This document shows positions 7,205-15,659 of a DNA stretch of 46,833 nucleotides, one piece after another (positions within the stretch are counted from its first letter, which is position 1; each line of letters begins with the position of its first letter). The stretch covers positions 1-46,833 of the forward strand of contig JAHDLO010000054.1 of the NCBI GenBank assembly GCA_018432235.1, written 5' to 3'. The position numbers were made by a program, and so were the translations under genes. The notes under the pieces are model-generated. The model searched no databases, had not been told where the DNA came from, and saw only the letters and a program-made list of their open reading frames with translations. This DNA is from Clostridiaceae bacterium (GTDB taxonomy: Bacteria; Bacillota; Clostridia; Peptostreptococcales; Natronincolaceae).

Positions 7205-7330
7205 CAAGTTAAAGGTCTATCGGCCATTGTCTGGGGCTAATCGCAAATCAAAATGCCATGAATTAGCCCGTGGACACAGCAGGAAGCTTTTAACTTTGTA
7301 TCACCTACTGCTCATTCTTATAATGCAATT
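7205..7330 (-). repeat. S element copy 1: palindromic repeat in the cysE leader
   Basis: A long imperfect hairpin. On the plus strand CAAGTTAAAGG (7205-7215) pairs with CTTTTAACTTTG (7287-7298), and GGGCTAAT (7234-7241) pairs perfectly with ATTAGCCC (7262-7269). Outside the hairpin, GCTCAT and ATGCAATT (to 7329) are shared with the copy at 11857-11996. It lies between the T-box terminator and the cysE start codon, so only read-through transcripts contain it. Confidence 0.7.
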
Positions 7331-7342
7331 TTTCCGAACAAT

Positions 7343-7585
7343 AAAACTCCGCCCCTAATAAACATTTAGTCTATTAGAGACGGAGTTTTTCCGCGGTTCC
7401 ACTCTAGTTGAATGAGCTCTTCATTCCTCTTTACGGTCTATAACGGGACCACCGATTAGCTCTACTTAATTCAAGCAATGGCTCACAGGTGCATTTCAAT
7501 CTAACCCTCTCCTTGAGCTACTCTCAGCCGACGATAGCTCTTCTCTGTAGGCGGCAATAAATTTACTTCTCCTGCTCTCAGCCTT
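7343..7585 (-). promoter_or_regulatory. T-box riboswitch, cysteine-specific, controlling cysE-cysS
   Basis: The minus strand carries the conserved T-box AGAGTGGAACCGCGG (7391-7406), directly followed by a terminator hairpin. Its arms are ACTCCGTCTCTAATAG and CTATTAGG/GGGGCGGAG, with a U tail (7343-7389). Stem I elements with GAGAG-type bulges lie at 7500-7570. The specifier region reads GAAA-TGC-ACC at about 7489-7497, and TGC is a cysteine codon. This fits binding of uncharged tRNA-Cys and the known gltX/cysE/cysS arrangement in Bacillus, where read-through from gltX passes such a leader. I see no clear promoter of its own between gltX and the leader. Confidence 0.9.
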
Positions 7586-7588
7586 TAG

Positions 7589-9070
7589 CTATAATAAATT
7601 ATCCTTTACATATTGTATGCGAGACAGTAGGTTTTCTTTACCTAAAACCTTCATTACCATTGGTAAATCCGGTCCATGGGCAGCCCCTGTAACTGCGACC
7701 CTAATGGGTTTAAAGAGCTTAGGTCCCTTAATTCCCGTTTCCTTTTGAATTTCCTTGAAGACCTTACTACCAAATTCAGCGTCTATGACCTCAGCCGCTT
7801 CTATCTTTTCAATAAATGCCTCTAATAGGGAAGCTACGTGCTCCTCTTTAAGAAGCTCCGCCGCCTCTTCATCCTCTGGAACTATCTCTGTCTTAAAGAA
7901 TATACCCACTTTTTCGGCAATCTCACCAACATAGGAAAGACTTCCCTTTAATACCGCCACCATATCCATCAGCCACTGATATTTTTCTTCAGCCTCCGCC
8001 TCAGTTAAATATCCCGCCCCTACTAGATGTGGTATCGCCAAGTTCGTAATCCTTTCAACACTGCTCTCCTTTATATAATGGGCGTTTACCCAATTCAGCT
8101 TATTTACATCGAATACTCCGCCGCTTTTAGAAACTCTATCTAAGGAAAACTTTTCAATCAGCTCCTCCATGGACATTATTTCCTGATTGTCCTCCGGACT
8201 CCAGCCCACTAAAGCAATATAGTTAACTAAGCCTTCTGGCAAATATCCTTTTTTCATGAAGTCCTCAACAGCAACGTCCCCTTGACGCTTGCTGAGCTTT
8301 TTTCTTTCGGTGTTAAGTATATTGGGCAAATGAACATATTGCGGCGCCTGCCAACCGAATATTTCATACATATACACATGCTTTGGCGTTGATATCAACC
8401 ACTCCTCACCACGGATAACATGTGTTATACCCATTAAATGGTCATCCACCACCACGGCAAAATGATAGGTGGGAAAGCCGTCTGACTTAATAAGCACCTG
8501 ATCATCCATATCCTCTGTATTTACCGCTACATTGCCCCTTACAACATCATTGAAGACGATATCTGTCTTCTCCGGTAGCTTAAGACGAATGACATAGGAT
8601 TCACCTGCAGCCTTTTTTGACTCAACCTCTTCCTTTGTTAGTCTCTTACAATGTCCATCGTACTTTGGTAAAAGCCCTGCTTCTCTTTGCTTCTCCCTTA
8701 CTTCATCAATTCTCTCCTTTGAACAGAAGCAATGATAGGCATCACCGCTGTCCAATAGGGTCTTAATATGCTCCTGGTAGATGTCTAGTCTCTCTGATTG
8801 AACATAAGGCCCATATTCACCCGTTTGAACCAAAGTGCCATTGTCGTCTATTATCATACCCTCATCATGCTCCACCTTAGCCCAATGCATTGCTTCAAGC
8901 ATGCCCTCTATAGCGCCCTCCACAAATCTGTTTTGATCGGTGTCCTCTATCCTAAGTATATACTTGCCGTTGCTTTTCTTGGCAAACACATAATTGTAAA
9001 GCGCTGTCCTTAAGCTACCTATATGTACAAAGCCCGTAGGACTTGGCGCAAATCTAACCCTAACTGACAT
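7589..9070 (-). CDS. gltX: Glutamyl-tRNA synthetase
   Basis: Class I synthetase charging tRNA-Glu, and in many Firmicutes also tRNA-Gln. The start MSVRVRFAPSPTGFVHIGSL has the HIGH-type motif HIGS, RIEDTD follows, and the KMSKS loop is present as KKLSKRQGD (about residue 260). A zinc-type cysteine pair lies in YHCFCSKE, with a later cysteine in GHCKR. The C-terminal helical anticodon-binding domain ends AHGPDLPMVMKVLGKENLLSRI. Its 493 residues are the family length. The ATG has AGGAGGAAGG about 4-8 nt upstream. It precedes the T-box for cysE-cysS by only a few bases. Confidence 0.97.
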   Translation of the reverse strand: MSVRVRFAPSPTGFVHIGSLRTALYNYVFAKKSNGKYILRIEDTDQNRFVEGAIEGMLEAMHWAKVEHDEGMIIDDNGTLVQTGEYGPYVQSERLDIYQEHIKTLLDSGDAYHCFCSKERIDEVREKQREAGLLPKYDGHCKRLTKEEVESKKAAGESYVIRLKLPEKTDIVFNDVVRGNVAVNTEDMDDQVLIKSDGFPTYHFAVVVDDHLMGITHVIRGEEWLISTPKHVYMYEIFGWQAPQYVHLPNILNTERKKLSKRQGDVAVEDFMKKGYLPEGLVNYIALVGWSPEDNQEIMSMEELIEKFSLDRVSKSGGVFDVNKLNWVNAHYIKESSVERITNLAIPHLVGAGYLTEAEAEEKYQWLMDMVAVLKGSLSYVGEIAEKVGIFFKTEIVPEDEEAAELLKEEHVASLLEAFIEKIEAAEVIDAEFGSKVFKEIQKETGIKGPKLFKPIRVAVTGAAHGPDLPMVMKVLGKENLLSRIQYVKDNLL

Positions 9071-9201
9071 ATCCTTCCTCCTAAGTGTTCCATTCTTTAT
9101 ATTACCATATTATAACCTATTCTATGATAGGTAGCAAGGTGAAGTGCATTTGAAATTCAAAATCATTAGTGAATAGTTAATAGCGCGTACCGTATAGTGT
9201 T

Positions 9202-10101
9202 TTAAAGCCATAAGAAAGCTTTTTCGCTTCTTTTCACCATGCCCAGAATAGAGTCAAAAATCCTTTTGATAAACTCCAGTATTCTATCCAGTATCGATTT
9301 CACCTCTTTATTCTGCTCCGCTATTTCCCCCAGCTGTCTGCCGATACTTTCCAGCTGTTGTCTCATCTCTTCTGTTTTTAGATTTAATCTGTTTATTCTC
9401 TCCATAAGTCCAGATAAATCATTTATCTGATCCGTATTTAAATTAATATCCAAACGACCGGCTATATCAATAATAATTCTCTTAATCTCCTCTGGATTCT
9501 GTACATTTTTATCAATAATCTCCTGCTTTACCTCCTGGACCAATCGTGAAGCCTTGTCCCTTCCTATTTCCTCCCCAAGCCTTCCTGTTTTTACGATTTC
9601 TTCATTGGCGATTTGCTTTTGTTCCTCATCTATCGGCTTTCCCGTCATCTCTTCAAAGGCCTTCAGTATCCCCGTCAGCGCAGCTGTGCCCGAAACATTA
9701 AAGGGAGCTGCAGCGATTATTTTGGCATCCTTAACGCCTGCAGTTAGTAAAGCATTTTGAAACATCTCCTTAGTTACCCAGGTAATATTATAGGTCTCCA
9801 CTTGTATGCCCTCGCCAGCAGCAAGCCCCTCTACGTAGGCAGAGGAAATAGCTCTCGTACCTATTTGGGCTTCTGTAGCGACACCCTGTAGATACTCCCG
9901 CTCCTCATCATTGGTCACTACAAGCCGCTTAACCTCCTGATCCATGACATCAAATATCCTTAGCATTTGCTTCTGTTGCTCTTGATTCAAGTCATTGCCA
10001 AGGGTAACCACCCTATTGCTCTGTCCGTATATGGGTGTATATGACAAAAATATAAGCATCACTAAAAAGAGAGATAAGCCACCAAAATATTGTTTTTTCA
10101 T
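9202..10101 (-). CDS. DUF1002 secreted protein (YpuA-like)
   Basis: The 299-residue protein starts with a signal peptide (MKKQYFGGLSLFLVMLIFLSY, likely cleaved after YGQS). The DUF1002 domain fills most of the rest, with ATEAQIGTRAISSAYVEGLA and PFNVSGTAALTGILKAFE typical of that family (Bacillus YpuA). The function is unknown. The last 90 residues are a predicted coiled coil (RINRLNLKTEEMRQQLESIG) followed by an amphipathic helix, so it may associate with the cell surface or oligomerise. The ATG has GGAGGGAAGG upstream. It lies alone between proS and gltX, with a proS terminator upstream. Confidence 0.85.
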   Translation of the reverse strand: MKKQYFGGLSLFLVMLIFLSYTPIYGQSNRVVTLGNDLNQEQQKQMLRIFDVMDQEVKRLVVTNDEEREYLQGVATEAQIGTRAISSAYVEGLAAGEGIQVETYNITWVTKEMFQNALLTAGVKDAKIIAAAPFNVSGTAALTGILKAFEEMTGKPIDEEQKQIANEEIVKTGRLGEEIGRDKASRLVQEVKQEIIDKNVQNPEEIKRIIIDIAGRLDINLNTDQINDLSGLMERINRLNLKTEEMRQQLESIGRQLGEIAEQNKEVKSILDRILEFIKRIFDSILGMVKRSEKAFLWL

Positions 10102-10186
10102 ATCCTTCCCTCCAGAATTTCTTTATTCTATTTTGCCACAGAGGCATCGTATTATTCCTAACCTCAAGATACTGACTTTTACGCAA

Positions 10187-10213
10187 TAAAAAGACCCCTA
10201 GCTATTAGGGGTC
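10187..10213 (-). terminator. Intrinsic terminator of proS
   Basis: On the minus strand GACCCCTA and TAGGGGTC arms (10193-10213) are followed by TTTTTAT. It lies about 90 nt past the proS stop; the gap holds a degenerate GAATAA/GAATAG tract. Confidence 0.85.
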
Positions 10214-10302
10214 CCGTTCTCTATTTTTTGTCTTATTCTTCACTATTCATTATTCGTTATTCACTGGCTTTTTTATTATTCATTTTTAATTCTTAATTGA
10301 CC

Positions 10303-11748
10303 TTAATATGCCTTAGCGAAATAAGCCATTTTCTTAGCAGGCTTGCCGCAGAAGGGGCAGGTGTCCCCCAGCTTTTCCTGCTCAAAGGGAATACAACGTA
10401 CCGTAACGCCCGTTTCCGCTTTTATACGATCCTCACATTCCCGTTCCTCGCACCACATAGCTTTTACAAAACCGGGACGTCTTTCCATTACCTCTTTAAG
10501 CTCATCAAAGCTCTTAACATAGTAAGTGTGCTCATCCCTCATTTGACTAGCCTTTAGTAGCAGGTTGTTATGGATATCTTCCAGCAGGCCTTCTACTCTT
10601 TCCTTAAGCTCATCAAGTGATACAGCCTCCTTCTCTAACGTATCCCGTCTAAAGACCATAGCCTGATTTTTCTCAATATCCTTAGGACCTATCTCTACCC
10701 TCACAGGAACACCCTTCATTTCCCAATCATTAAATTTCCAGCCTGGAGAATAATTTTCTCTATCATCCAGCTCTACCCTCAAGCTGCTTCTTAGGTCTGA
10801 ATATAGCTCCTGTGCCTTTTCATTTACTCCGCCCTTATGGCTGGCAATTGGCACAATCACCACCTGTGTAGGCGCTATTCTAGGTGGCAGCACCAGGCCT
10901 CTGTTATCCCCATGAACCATAATCACTCCCCCGATTAATCGAGTGGAAACACCCCATGAGGTATGATAAGGATTTTGCAATTCACCATTTCTGTCGGAAT
11001 ACTTAATATCGAAGGCAGTTGTAAAATGCTGACCCAGGTTGTGAGAGGTTCCTGCCTGCAGGGCCTTTCCGTCATGCATTAGAGCCTCCATCGTATAGGT
11101 GGCATAGGCACCAGCAAATTTTTCCTTTTCTGATTTTTGGCCTATAACAACTGGTATCGCCAGGGCCTCCTCAGCCATCTCCTTATAAATATTTAGCATC
11201 TGCAGAGTCTCTTCCTGTGCCTCCTCATAGGTCTCATGCAGAGTATGCCCCTCTTGCCATAAAAATTCAGAGGTTCTTAGGAAGGGCCTCGTGCTCTTTT
11301 CCCATCGGACAACACTGCACCATTGATTAAATAGAAAAGGCAGGTCCCTGTAGGATTTTAACCATTTTGAATACATATCACATATAATTGTCTCTGAGGT
11401 TGGTCTTACACAAAGCCTTTCAGCCAGCTCCTCATTTCCACCATGGGTAACCCAGGCTACCTCTGGCGCAAAGCCCTCAACATGCTCTGCCTCCTTCTTT
11501 AGGAGACTCTCAGGTATCAGTAATGGAAAATAACAGTTTTTATGTCCAGTATCCTTAAAACGTTTGTCTAGGTACTGCTGAATATTCTCCCAGATGGCAT
11601 AGCCATAATGCTTGATTACCATAAACCCTCTAACAGGAGAGTAGTCCACCAGGTCGGTTTTTAATATAACATCAGTATACCATTGTGGAAAATCCACCTC
11701 CATAGGTGTAATTTCATTTACAAATTGCTGCTTTTCCTTTTTGCTCAT
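10303..11748 (-). CDS. proS: Prolyl-tRNA synthetase, archaeal/eukaryotic-like (type 3)
   Basis: Class II synthetase charging tRNA-Pro. The 481-residue form lacks the large editing insertion of the usual bacterial enzyme. Motif 2 is seen as FLFNQWCSVVRWEKSTRPFL followed by RTSEFLWQEGHT; motif 3 is HGDNRGLVLPPRIAP. A C-terminal zinc-binding region (CEERECEDRI, then CPFCGKP) ends in the terminal tyrosine AKAY typical of this subtype. The ATG has GGAAGGG about 7 nt upstream. Transcription starts about 500 nt upstream and passes a proline T-box. Confidence 0.96.
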   Translation of the reverse strand: MSKKEKQQFVNEITPMEVDFPQWYTDVILKTDLVDYSPVRGFMVIKHYGYAIWENIQQYLDKRFKDTGHKNCYFPLLIPESLLKKEAEHVEGFAPEVAWVTHGGNEELAERLCVRPTSETIICDMYSKWLKSYRDLPFLFNQWCSVVRWEKSTRPFLRTSEFLWQEGHTLHETYEEAQEETLQMLNIYKEMAEEALAIPVVIGQKSEKEKFAGAYATYTMEALMHDGKALQAGTSHNLGQHFTTAFDIKYSDRNGELQNPYHTSWGVSTRLIGGVIMVHGDNRGLVLPPRIAPTQVVIVPIASHKGGVNEKAQELYSDLRSSLRVELDDRENYSPGWKFNDWEMKGVPVRVEIGPKDIEKNQAMVFRRDTLEKEAVSLDELKERVEGLLEDIHNNLLLKASQMRDEHTYYVKSFDELKEVMERRPGFVKAMWCEERECEDRIKAETGVTVRCIPFEQEKLGDTCPFCGKPAKKMAYFAKAY

Positions 11749-11856
11749 ATGACATCCCTTCCTTTCCTTATTTCATGTCATTTTAATAATTTATTATTTC
11801 CATTATTAATTAAAGAAATTGCATTTTACTATAGGAGTGCATATACATTTTAGTTT

Positions 11857-11996
11857 ATACAAAGTTAAAGGTTTATCGCCCATTATCTAATACCTTGCAT
11901 TATTTTAAACTTGAGATAAATCCAAATTAGTCCGTGGGCACTAGAAGGAAACTTTTTACTTTGTATAGACCCACGGCTCATCTTTATTATGCAATT
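11857..11996 (-). repeat. S element copy 2: palindromic repeat in the proS leader
   Basis: On the plus strand ATACAAAGTTAAAGGTTT (11857-11874) pairs with AAACTTTTTACTTTGTAT (11949-11966). Further matches to copy 1 are TATCG(C/G)CCATT, ATTAG(C/T)CCGTGG, GGAA(G/A)CTTTT, TTTGTAT, GGCTCAT and ATGCAATT. As with cysE, it lies between the T-box terminator and the start codon, about 110 nt before proS. Confidence 0.7.
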
Positions 11997-12009
11997 CTCT
12001 TAAATAAAC

Positions 12010-12246
12010 AAAAAATCCCCCGTCTCTAATATATAGAGACGAAGGATGTATCTCCGTGGTACCACTCTAATTAGCTCAAAATGAGCTCACTCAATGACAT
12101 AACGGCGTCTACCGAATAACCTTATACGGTCATTTACTCTAGGATGGGTTCAAAAAAACTGACATGAGGACCTTTCAGCCGTGAGTCCGCTCTCTAGAAG
12201 GCAGTGTTTTTCTACTATTCCCTATCATTGTATTTACAATATTCTT
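12010..12246 (-). promoter_or_regulatory. T-box riboswitch, proline-specific, controlling proS
   Basis: The T-box AGAGTGGTACCACGG lies at 12054-12068 on the minus strand. It is followed by a terminator with arms CCTTCGTCTCT and AGAGACGGGGG and a U tail (12010-12047). The specifier loop reads TTGAA-CCC-ATCC near 12142-12153, and CCC is a proline codon. This matches regulation of proS by uncharged tRNA-Pro. Confidence 0.9.
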
Positions 12247-12252
12247 TTTAAT

Positions 12253-12281
12253 AGAATATCTAAAACTCCTCCATATGTCAA
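12253..12281 (-). promoter_or_regulatory. SigA-type promoter of the proS T-box transcript
   Basis: TTGACA (12276-12281) and TATTCT (12253-12258) are spaced 17 nt apart on the minus strand, immediately after the stop codon of the ABC permease gene. The predicted start near 12246 matches the 5' end expected for the T-box leader. Confidence 0.75.
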
Positions 12282-12301
12282 CTACCAAATAAAATTAATT
12301 A

Positions 12302-13495
12302 TTATGATCTGAAAATAGCTGATTCTTTATTGAAAATATATTTAGTAAACAGCAGGGCTAATACCACCAGCACCGCTGTAAAGGAGAAGGTTATCGCTAT
12401 GTGTACAGGGTTAATGATGTCTACCAGAACCTCCTTCATCAGCAGCACAGCATTTAGTAGCGGTACAAAAAATAATTTATTCGGAATGGTCCTGACATCC
12501 ATAAACATAGTTAAATAGGTCGGTATCATAAGCAAAAACGTTATGGGGCTTAAATAGGTGCCAGCCTCCTTAGAGGATTTTGCAAATATACTAATTGAAA
12601 GCATTATACCACTCAGCATTAACGCCATTGTTAGTGATATCCCTATCATTATCAGCATTGAAACCGGCGATATTTTAACTCCTTTTGGCAGCATATCGGT
12701 GTTAAACCTCGTAGCTATTAATATGCCACTTAATGATGTGATTACTCCAATAATTGAAGCCAGCAAAATCGTCAGGTATTTTCCCAATAAAATAGACATT
12801 CTATTGGCTCCTGTAGACAGCAGCGGTTCTAGGGACATTCTTTCCTTCTCTCCAGCTCCCAGGTCTATGGCAGCAGGCATACCGCCAACAACAGGGTACA
12901 GCATCAGTAGAAAGGGCAATAAAAAGGTTAAAAGCATTACCGACACCCCATCACCCTTAGACTCCTGCCCTTCGGGAACATATGCCTCGTAGCTTACGCT
13001 GGTGGGCTGCAGTACCTCCGGGTTTATTCCTAAAGCCTCAAGCCGATCCTTGAGTATTTCTTCCCCGAAGGAGGCTATTGCTCTATCTACCACCGACATA
13101 GCCATACTGGATTCATTGCTTATTTCATCAAATATGAGCTTGATTCCTCCAGGTTTTTCCTCTTCCAGCTTAGCTTGAAAGTCCTCATCGATCTGTATAA
13201 TTACCTTTATCTCACCTTTTTCAAGCGCTTCATAGGGACTAGCAGAGTCCACAACAATCAGCCCCGAGCTTCTACTTAAATACTCCGTCAGTTGATTTTC
13301 TTGAGTGCTCTCTATGTAGATCGGTATATCACTTTGCATGGTTTTGTCTAAATTAGCCTTGCCAAGCCCCATCAAAAAGAACATAAGGGGAAAGATGAGG
13401 ACTGGAATCAAGACACTGGCAATCCAGGTGCGCTTGTCTCGGAATATGTCCTTAAGCTCCTTTTTAAATACTATCATTGTATGATTATATTTCAT
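12302..13495 (-). CDS. ABC-2 type transporter permease, NatB-like
   Basis: This 397-residue permease has an N-terminal membrane helix (TWIASVLIPVLIFPLMFFLMG) and a large extracytoplasmic region (about residues 45-180). Five further hydrophobic helices lie in the C-terminal half (MLLTFLLPFLLMLYPVVGG onward), with GAGEKERMSLEPLL in the cytoplasmic loop as in NatB/ABC-2 exporters. It should pair with the ATPase encoded just upstream, with which it overlaps by 11 nt. NatAB exports sodium in Bacillus, but the substrate cannot be read from sequence. The start is ATG 13495, with AGGTG 6 nt upstream; the GTG at 13504 lies within that site. Confidence 0.88.
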   Translation of the reverse strand: MKYNHTMIVFKKELKDIFRDKRTWIASVLIPVLIFPLMFFLMGLGKANLDKTMQSDIPIYIESTQENQLTEYLSRSSGLIVVDSASPYEALEKGEIKVIIQIDEDFQAKLEEEKPGGIKLIFDEISNESSMAMSVVDRAIASFGEEILKDRLEALGINPEVLQPTSVSYEAYVPEGQESKGDGVSVMLLTFLLPFLLMLYPVVGGMPAAIDLGAGEKERMSLEPLLSTGANRMSILLGKYLTILLASIIGVITSLSGILIATRFNTDMLPKGVKISPVSMLIMIGISLTMALMLSGIMLSISIFAKSSKEAGTYLSPITFLLMIPTYLTMFMDVRTIPNKLFFVPLLNAVLLMKEVLVDIINPVHIAITFSFTAVLVVLALLFTKYIFNKESAIFRS

Positions 13496-14213
13496 GCTTT
13501 TCACCTACCAATTCCACAAATAAATCTTCAACATCCTTGCCATACTTCACCTTAAGGGATTGCAAATCTCCCGCTTCTACAATTCTGCCCTTATGTATAA
13601 TTGCTACTCTATCACAAAGCTTTTCTACCTCAGCCATGGTATGGCTAGAGAATATAATTGTTTTCCCCTCCTCCTTGCAGCTTCTTATGAACTGCTGTAC
13701 GACCCTTGCAGCTGCAACGTCCAGCCCTGAGGTGGGTTCGTCAAATAGCATTACAGGAGGATTATGAACTATGCACCGGGCTATTGCAACCTTTTGCTTC
13801 ATACCCTTGGAAAATTGTCCTACTCTTCTGTCCATATAATCACCCATTTCCAGTATTTCAGCCAGGTATTCTATACGTCTGTTCATCTCTTCCTTTTCCA
13901 TATTATTCAGCATCGCAAAATACTCGATATTTTCCCTAGCGGTCAGACGATCATAAAGACCTATTTCGCCGCCAAACAAAATTCCAATTTCCTGTCTAAC
14001 AGCATTCGCATCCGCTACGATATCCTTACCATTAATGAGTGCCGTACCTTCTGTCGGTCTAAGCATGGTAGCCAGCATCCGGAGTGTAGTCGTCTTCCCT
14101 GCACCATTTTCCCCCAGCAGTCCCAAAACCTCTTTTTTTTCTACGCTTAGATTGATACCCTTAACAGCTTCAACCTCTTTAAATACCTTTTTTAAACCTT
14201 TTATTTCTATCAT
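13485..14213 (-). CDS. ABC transporter ATP-binding protein, NatA-like
   Basis: The 242-residue ATPase carries Walker A GENGAGKTTTLR, the Q-loop region, the signature FSKGMKQKVAIAR, Walker B VMLFDEPTSGLD and H-loop SSHTM. The C-terminal 30 residues are the short regulatory tail of the CcmA/NatA type. The start is ATG 14213, with GGGGAGG about 9 nt upstream; a GTG at 14234 overlaps the ispF stop and includes the Shine-Dalgarno sequence. It lies 20 nt after ispF, so the pair is probably cotranscribed with ispD-ispF, although no functional link is known. Confidence 0.93.
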   Translation of the reverse strand: MIEIKGLKKVFKEVEAVKGINLSVEKKEVLGLLGENGAGKTTTLRMLATMLRPTEGTALINGKDIVADANAVRQEIGILFGGEIGLYDRLTARENIEYFAMLNNMEKEEMNRRIEYLAEILEMGDYMDRRVGQFSKGMKQKVAIARCIVHNPPVMLFDEPTSGLDVAAARVVQQFIRSCKEEGKTIIFSSHTMAEVEKLCDRVAIIHKGRIVEAGDLQSLKVKYGKDVEDLFVELVGEKHEI

Positions 14214-14233
14214 ATATATATGCCTCCCCAGCA

Positions 14234-14707
14234 CTATTTTTTTATTATGCTGACTATTGCCTGAGCCGCTATACCTTCCCCTCTGCCGGTTGCTCCCAAC
14301 CCCTCTGTTGTAGTTGCTTTAACACTTACGACATCAATATCTACTTCCAGCGCATTTGCAATATTTTTCCTCATGTCATCAATATGGGGTGCCATTTTAG
14401 GCCTTTCTGCTATTATTACAGAATCTACATTGTTGACTACATAGCCTCTATTTTTAACGAGATCTAATGCCCTTGCCAGCAGCACTAAACTATCGGCCCC
14501 TTTAAAGCTGTCGTCATTGTCTGGAAAATGCTTACCTATATCTCCCAAAGCTGCCGCTCCCAATAACCCATCGCTAATGGCATGCAACAATACATCTGCA
14601 TCAGAATGACCTAAGAGACCTCTTTCGTAGGGTATTGCCACTCCACCTATAATCAGTGGTCTTCCTTCTACCAAACGATGAACATCATATCCTAAACCTA
14701 TGCGCAT
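14234..14707 (-). CDS. ispF: 2-C-methyl-D-erythritol 2,4-cyclodiphosphate synthase
   Basis: IspF closes the cyclodiphosphate in the MEP isoprenoid pathway. Its 157 residues match the family length. Zinc ligands are in GYDVHRL and GHSDADVLLHAI, followed by GDIGKHFPDND. The C-terminal substrate loop is VKATTTEGLGATGRGEGIAAQA. It follows ispD immediately (stop and start adjacent), as in many Firmicutes. Confidence 0.97.
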   Translation of the reverse strand: MRIGLGYDVHRLVEGRPLIIGGVAIPYERGLLGHSDADVLLHAISDGLLGAAALGDIGKHFPDNDDSFKGADSLVLLARALDLVKNRGYVVNNVDSVIIAERPKMAPHIDDMRKNIANALEVDIDVVSVKATTTEGLGATGRGEGIAAQAIVSIIKK

Positions 14708-15418
14708 TTATAAGCCCCCTCTTTTGAGAATCTCCTCTGCTATCAGCAAATCTATCGGTGTTGTAATTTTTAAATTTTCATAGCTTCCCATAATTATCTT
14801 AATTTTCTGCCCCATATGCTCTACAGCTGCCGCATCATCCGTCACCACCATATTGTTTTCCCTTAGTTTAGTATAAGCCTCCAGCAATATTTCCTTTTTA
14901 AAGGCTTGGGGGGTTTGTACTGACCACAGGCTACTTCTTTGCAGGGTTGCCTCCACAAATAGGTTAGCATTGGCTTGCTTTATAGTATCCTTCACAGGCA
15001 CAGCTATGATGGCCGCCCCTTCTTCCCATGCAGCCCTAATGCTTTCTTCTATCATCTCGTTTTTAATAAAGGGCCTTGCACCATCCTGCACCAGTACAAT
15101 TCTACAATCTTTCTTCAGCTCCTGTAGGCCCTTCGCTACAGAATCCTGTCTTTCTTCGCCTCCGGCTACTACTCTTCTTACCTTGCTTAACCCATATCTA
15201 TTTACGATATCATCTACACAAAAGTCTGTTTCCTCTGCACCAACCACCAGAATAACATCCTCTATTTGAGTGTTATTCTGAAGCACCTCAAGTGTATGAG
15301 CCAAAATTGGTTTATTGCTCAATTTTATAAATTGCTTATTACATTCGGCACCCATTCTCTTGCCCTTACCCGCTGCCACAACTATGGCAGATGCCCTTAT
15401 GTTTTCCAGCAAGTCCAT
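14708..15418 (-). CDS. ispD: 2-C-methyl-D-erythritol 4-phosphate cytidylyltransferase
   Basis: IspD transfers CMP to methylerythritol phosphate in the MEP pathway. The nucleotide-binding start is SAIVVAAGKGKRMG with the conserved lysines, followed by CNKQFIKLSNKPILAHTL. Later motifs are VLVQDGARPF, VPVKDTIKQ, WSVQTPQAFKKEIL and VTDDAAAVE. Start choice is uncertain. GAGGTGAT overlaps the ATG at 15418, and a TTG three codons later (15409) is better spaced, giving a shorter N-terminus like other IspDs. It begins the group ispD-ispF-ABC pair. Confidence 0.96.
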   Translation of the reverse strand: MDLLENIRASAIVVAAGKGKRMGAECNKQFIKLSNKPILAHTLEVLQNNTQIEDVILVVGAEETDFCVDDIVNRYGLSKVRRVVAGGEERQDSVAKGLQELKKDCRIVLVQDGARPFIKNEMIEESIRAAWEEGAAIIAVPVKDTIKQANANLFVEATLQRSSLWSVQTPQAFKKEILLEAYTKLRENNMVVTDDAAAVEHMGQKIKIIMGSYENLKITTPIDLLIAEEILKRGGL

Positions 15419-15473
15419 CACCTCATTATATTAATGCCTTGAAACCATCTAACACTAATTATATGCTTCATAT

Positions 15474-15506
15474 AAAAAAATTTCCATATGTATATTGGAA
15501 TTTTTT
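15474..15506 (-). terminator. Intrinsic terminator-like hairpin before ispD
   Basis: TTCCAATATACATATGGAA (15482-15500, minus-strand reading) is flanked by A and T runs on both sides, so it could end transcripts in either direction. It lies about 150 nt past the PIN/TRAM gene, in the gap ahead of ispD. Confidence 0.6.
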
Positions 15507-15511
15507 ATGAC

Positions 15512-15579
15512 AACAAAAGTGCTTTGTGCCTTTTGTTTTTCACGTAAACCATAGGATTTTTAGGCGACTTCGCTGTAAT
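15512..15579 (-). repeat. R element copy 5: short, diverged remnant
   Basis: The plus strand reads ACAACAAAAGTGCTTTGTGC, then TTTTGTTTTTCACG, AACCATAGGA and TAGGCGACTTCGCTGTA. These align in order with the AAAAGTGGCTTCGCCACG, TTTGTTTTCCAGGGAACCCA and TAGGACGCTTCGCTGTA blocks of copies 1 and 2, but the middle is missing. The first block now forms its own hairpin, AACAAAAG with CTTTTGTT. Confidence 0.5.
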
Positions 15580-15589
15580 TTACTAGACA

Positions 15590-15646
15590 AATTAAAAGAC
15601 GGGCTTTAATTACCTCACCAATGGCAAGGTTATTAAAAGCACCGTC
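15590..15646 (-). terminator. Intrinsic terminator of the PIN/TRAM gene
   Basis: Minus-strand arms GACGGTGCTTTTAAT and ATTAAAGCCCGTC, with an inner ACC/GGT pairing, form a stem of about 20 bp with small bulges, followed by TTTTAATTT. It begins 14 nt after the stop codon. Confidence 0.8.
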
Positions 15647-15659
15647 CCCAGATTCTTAT

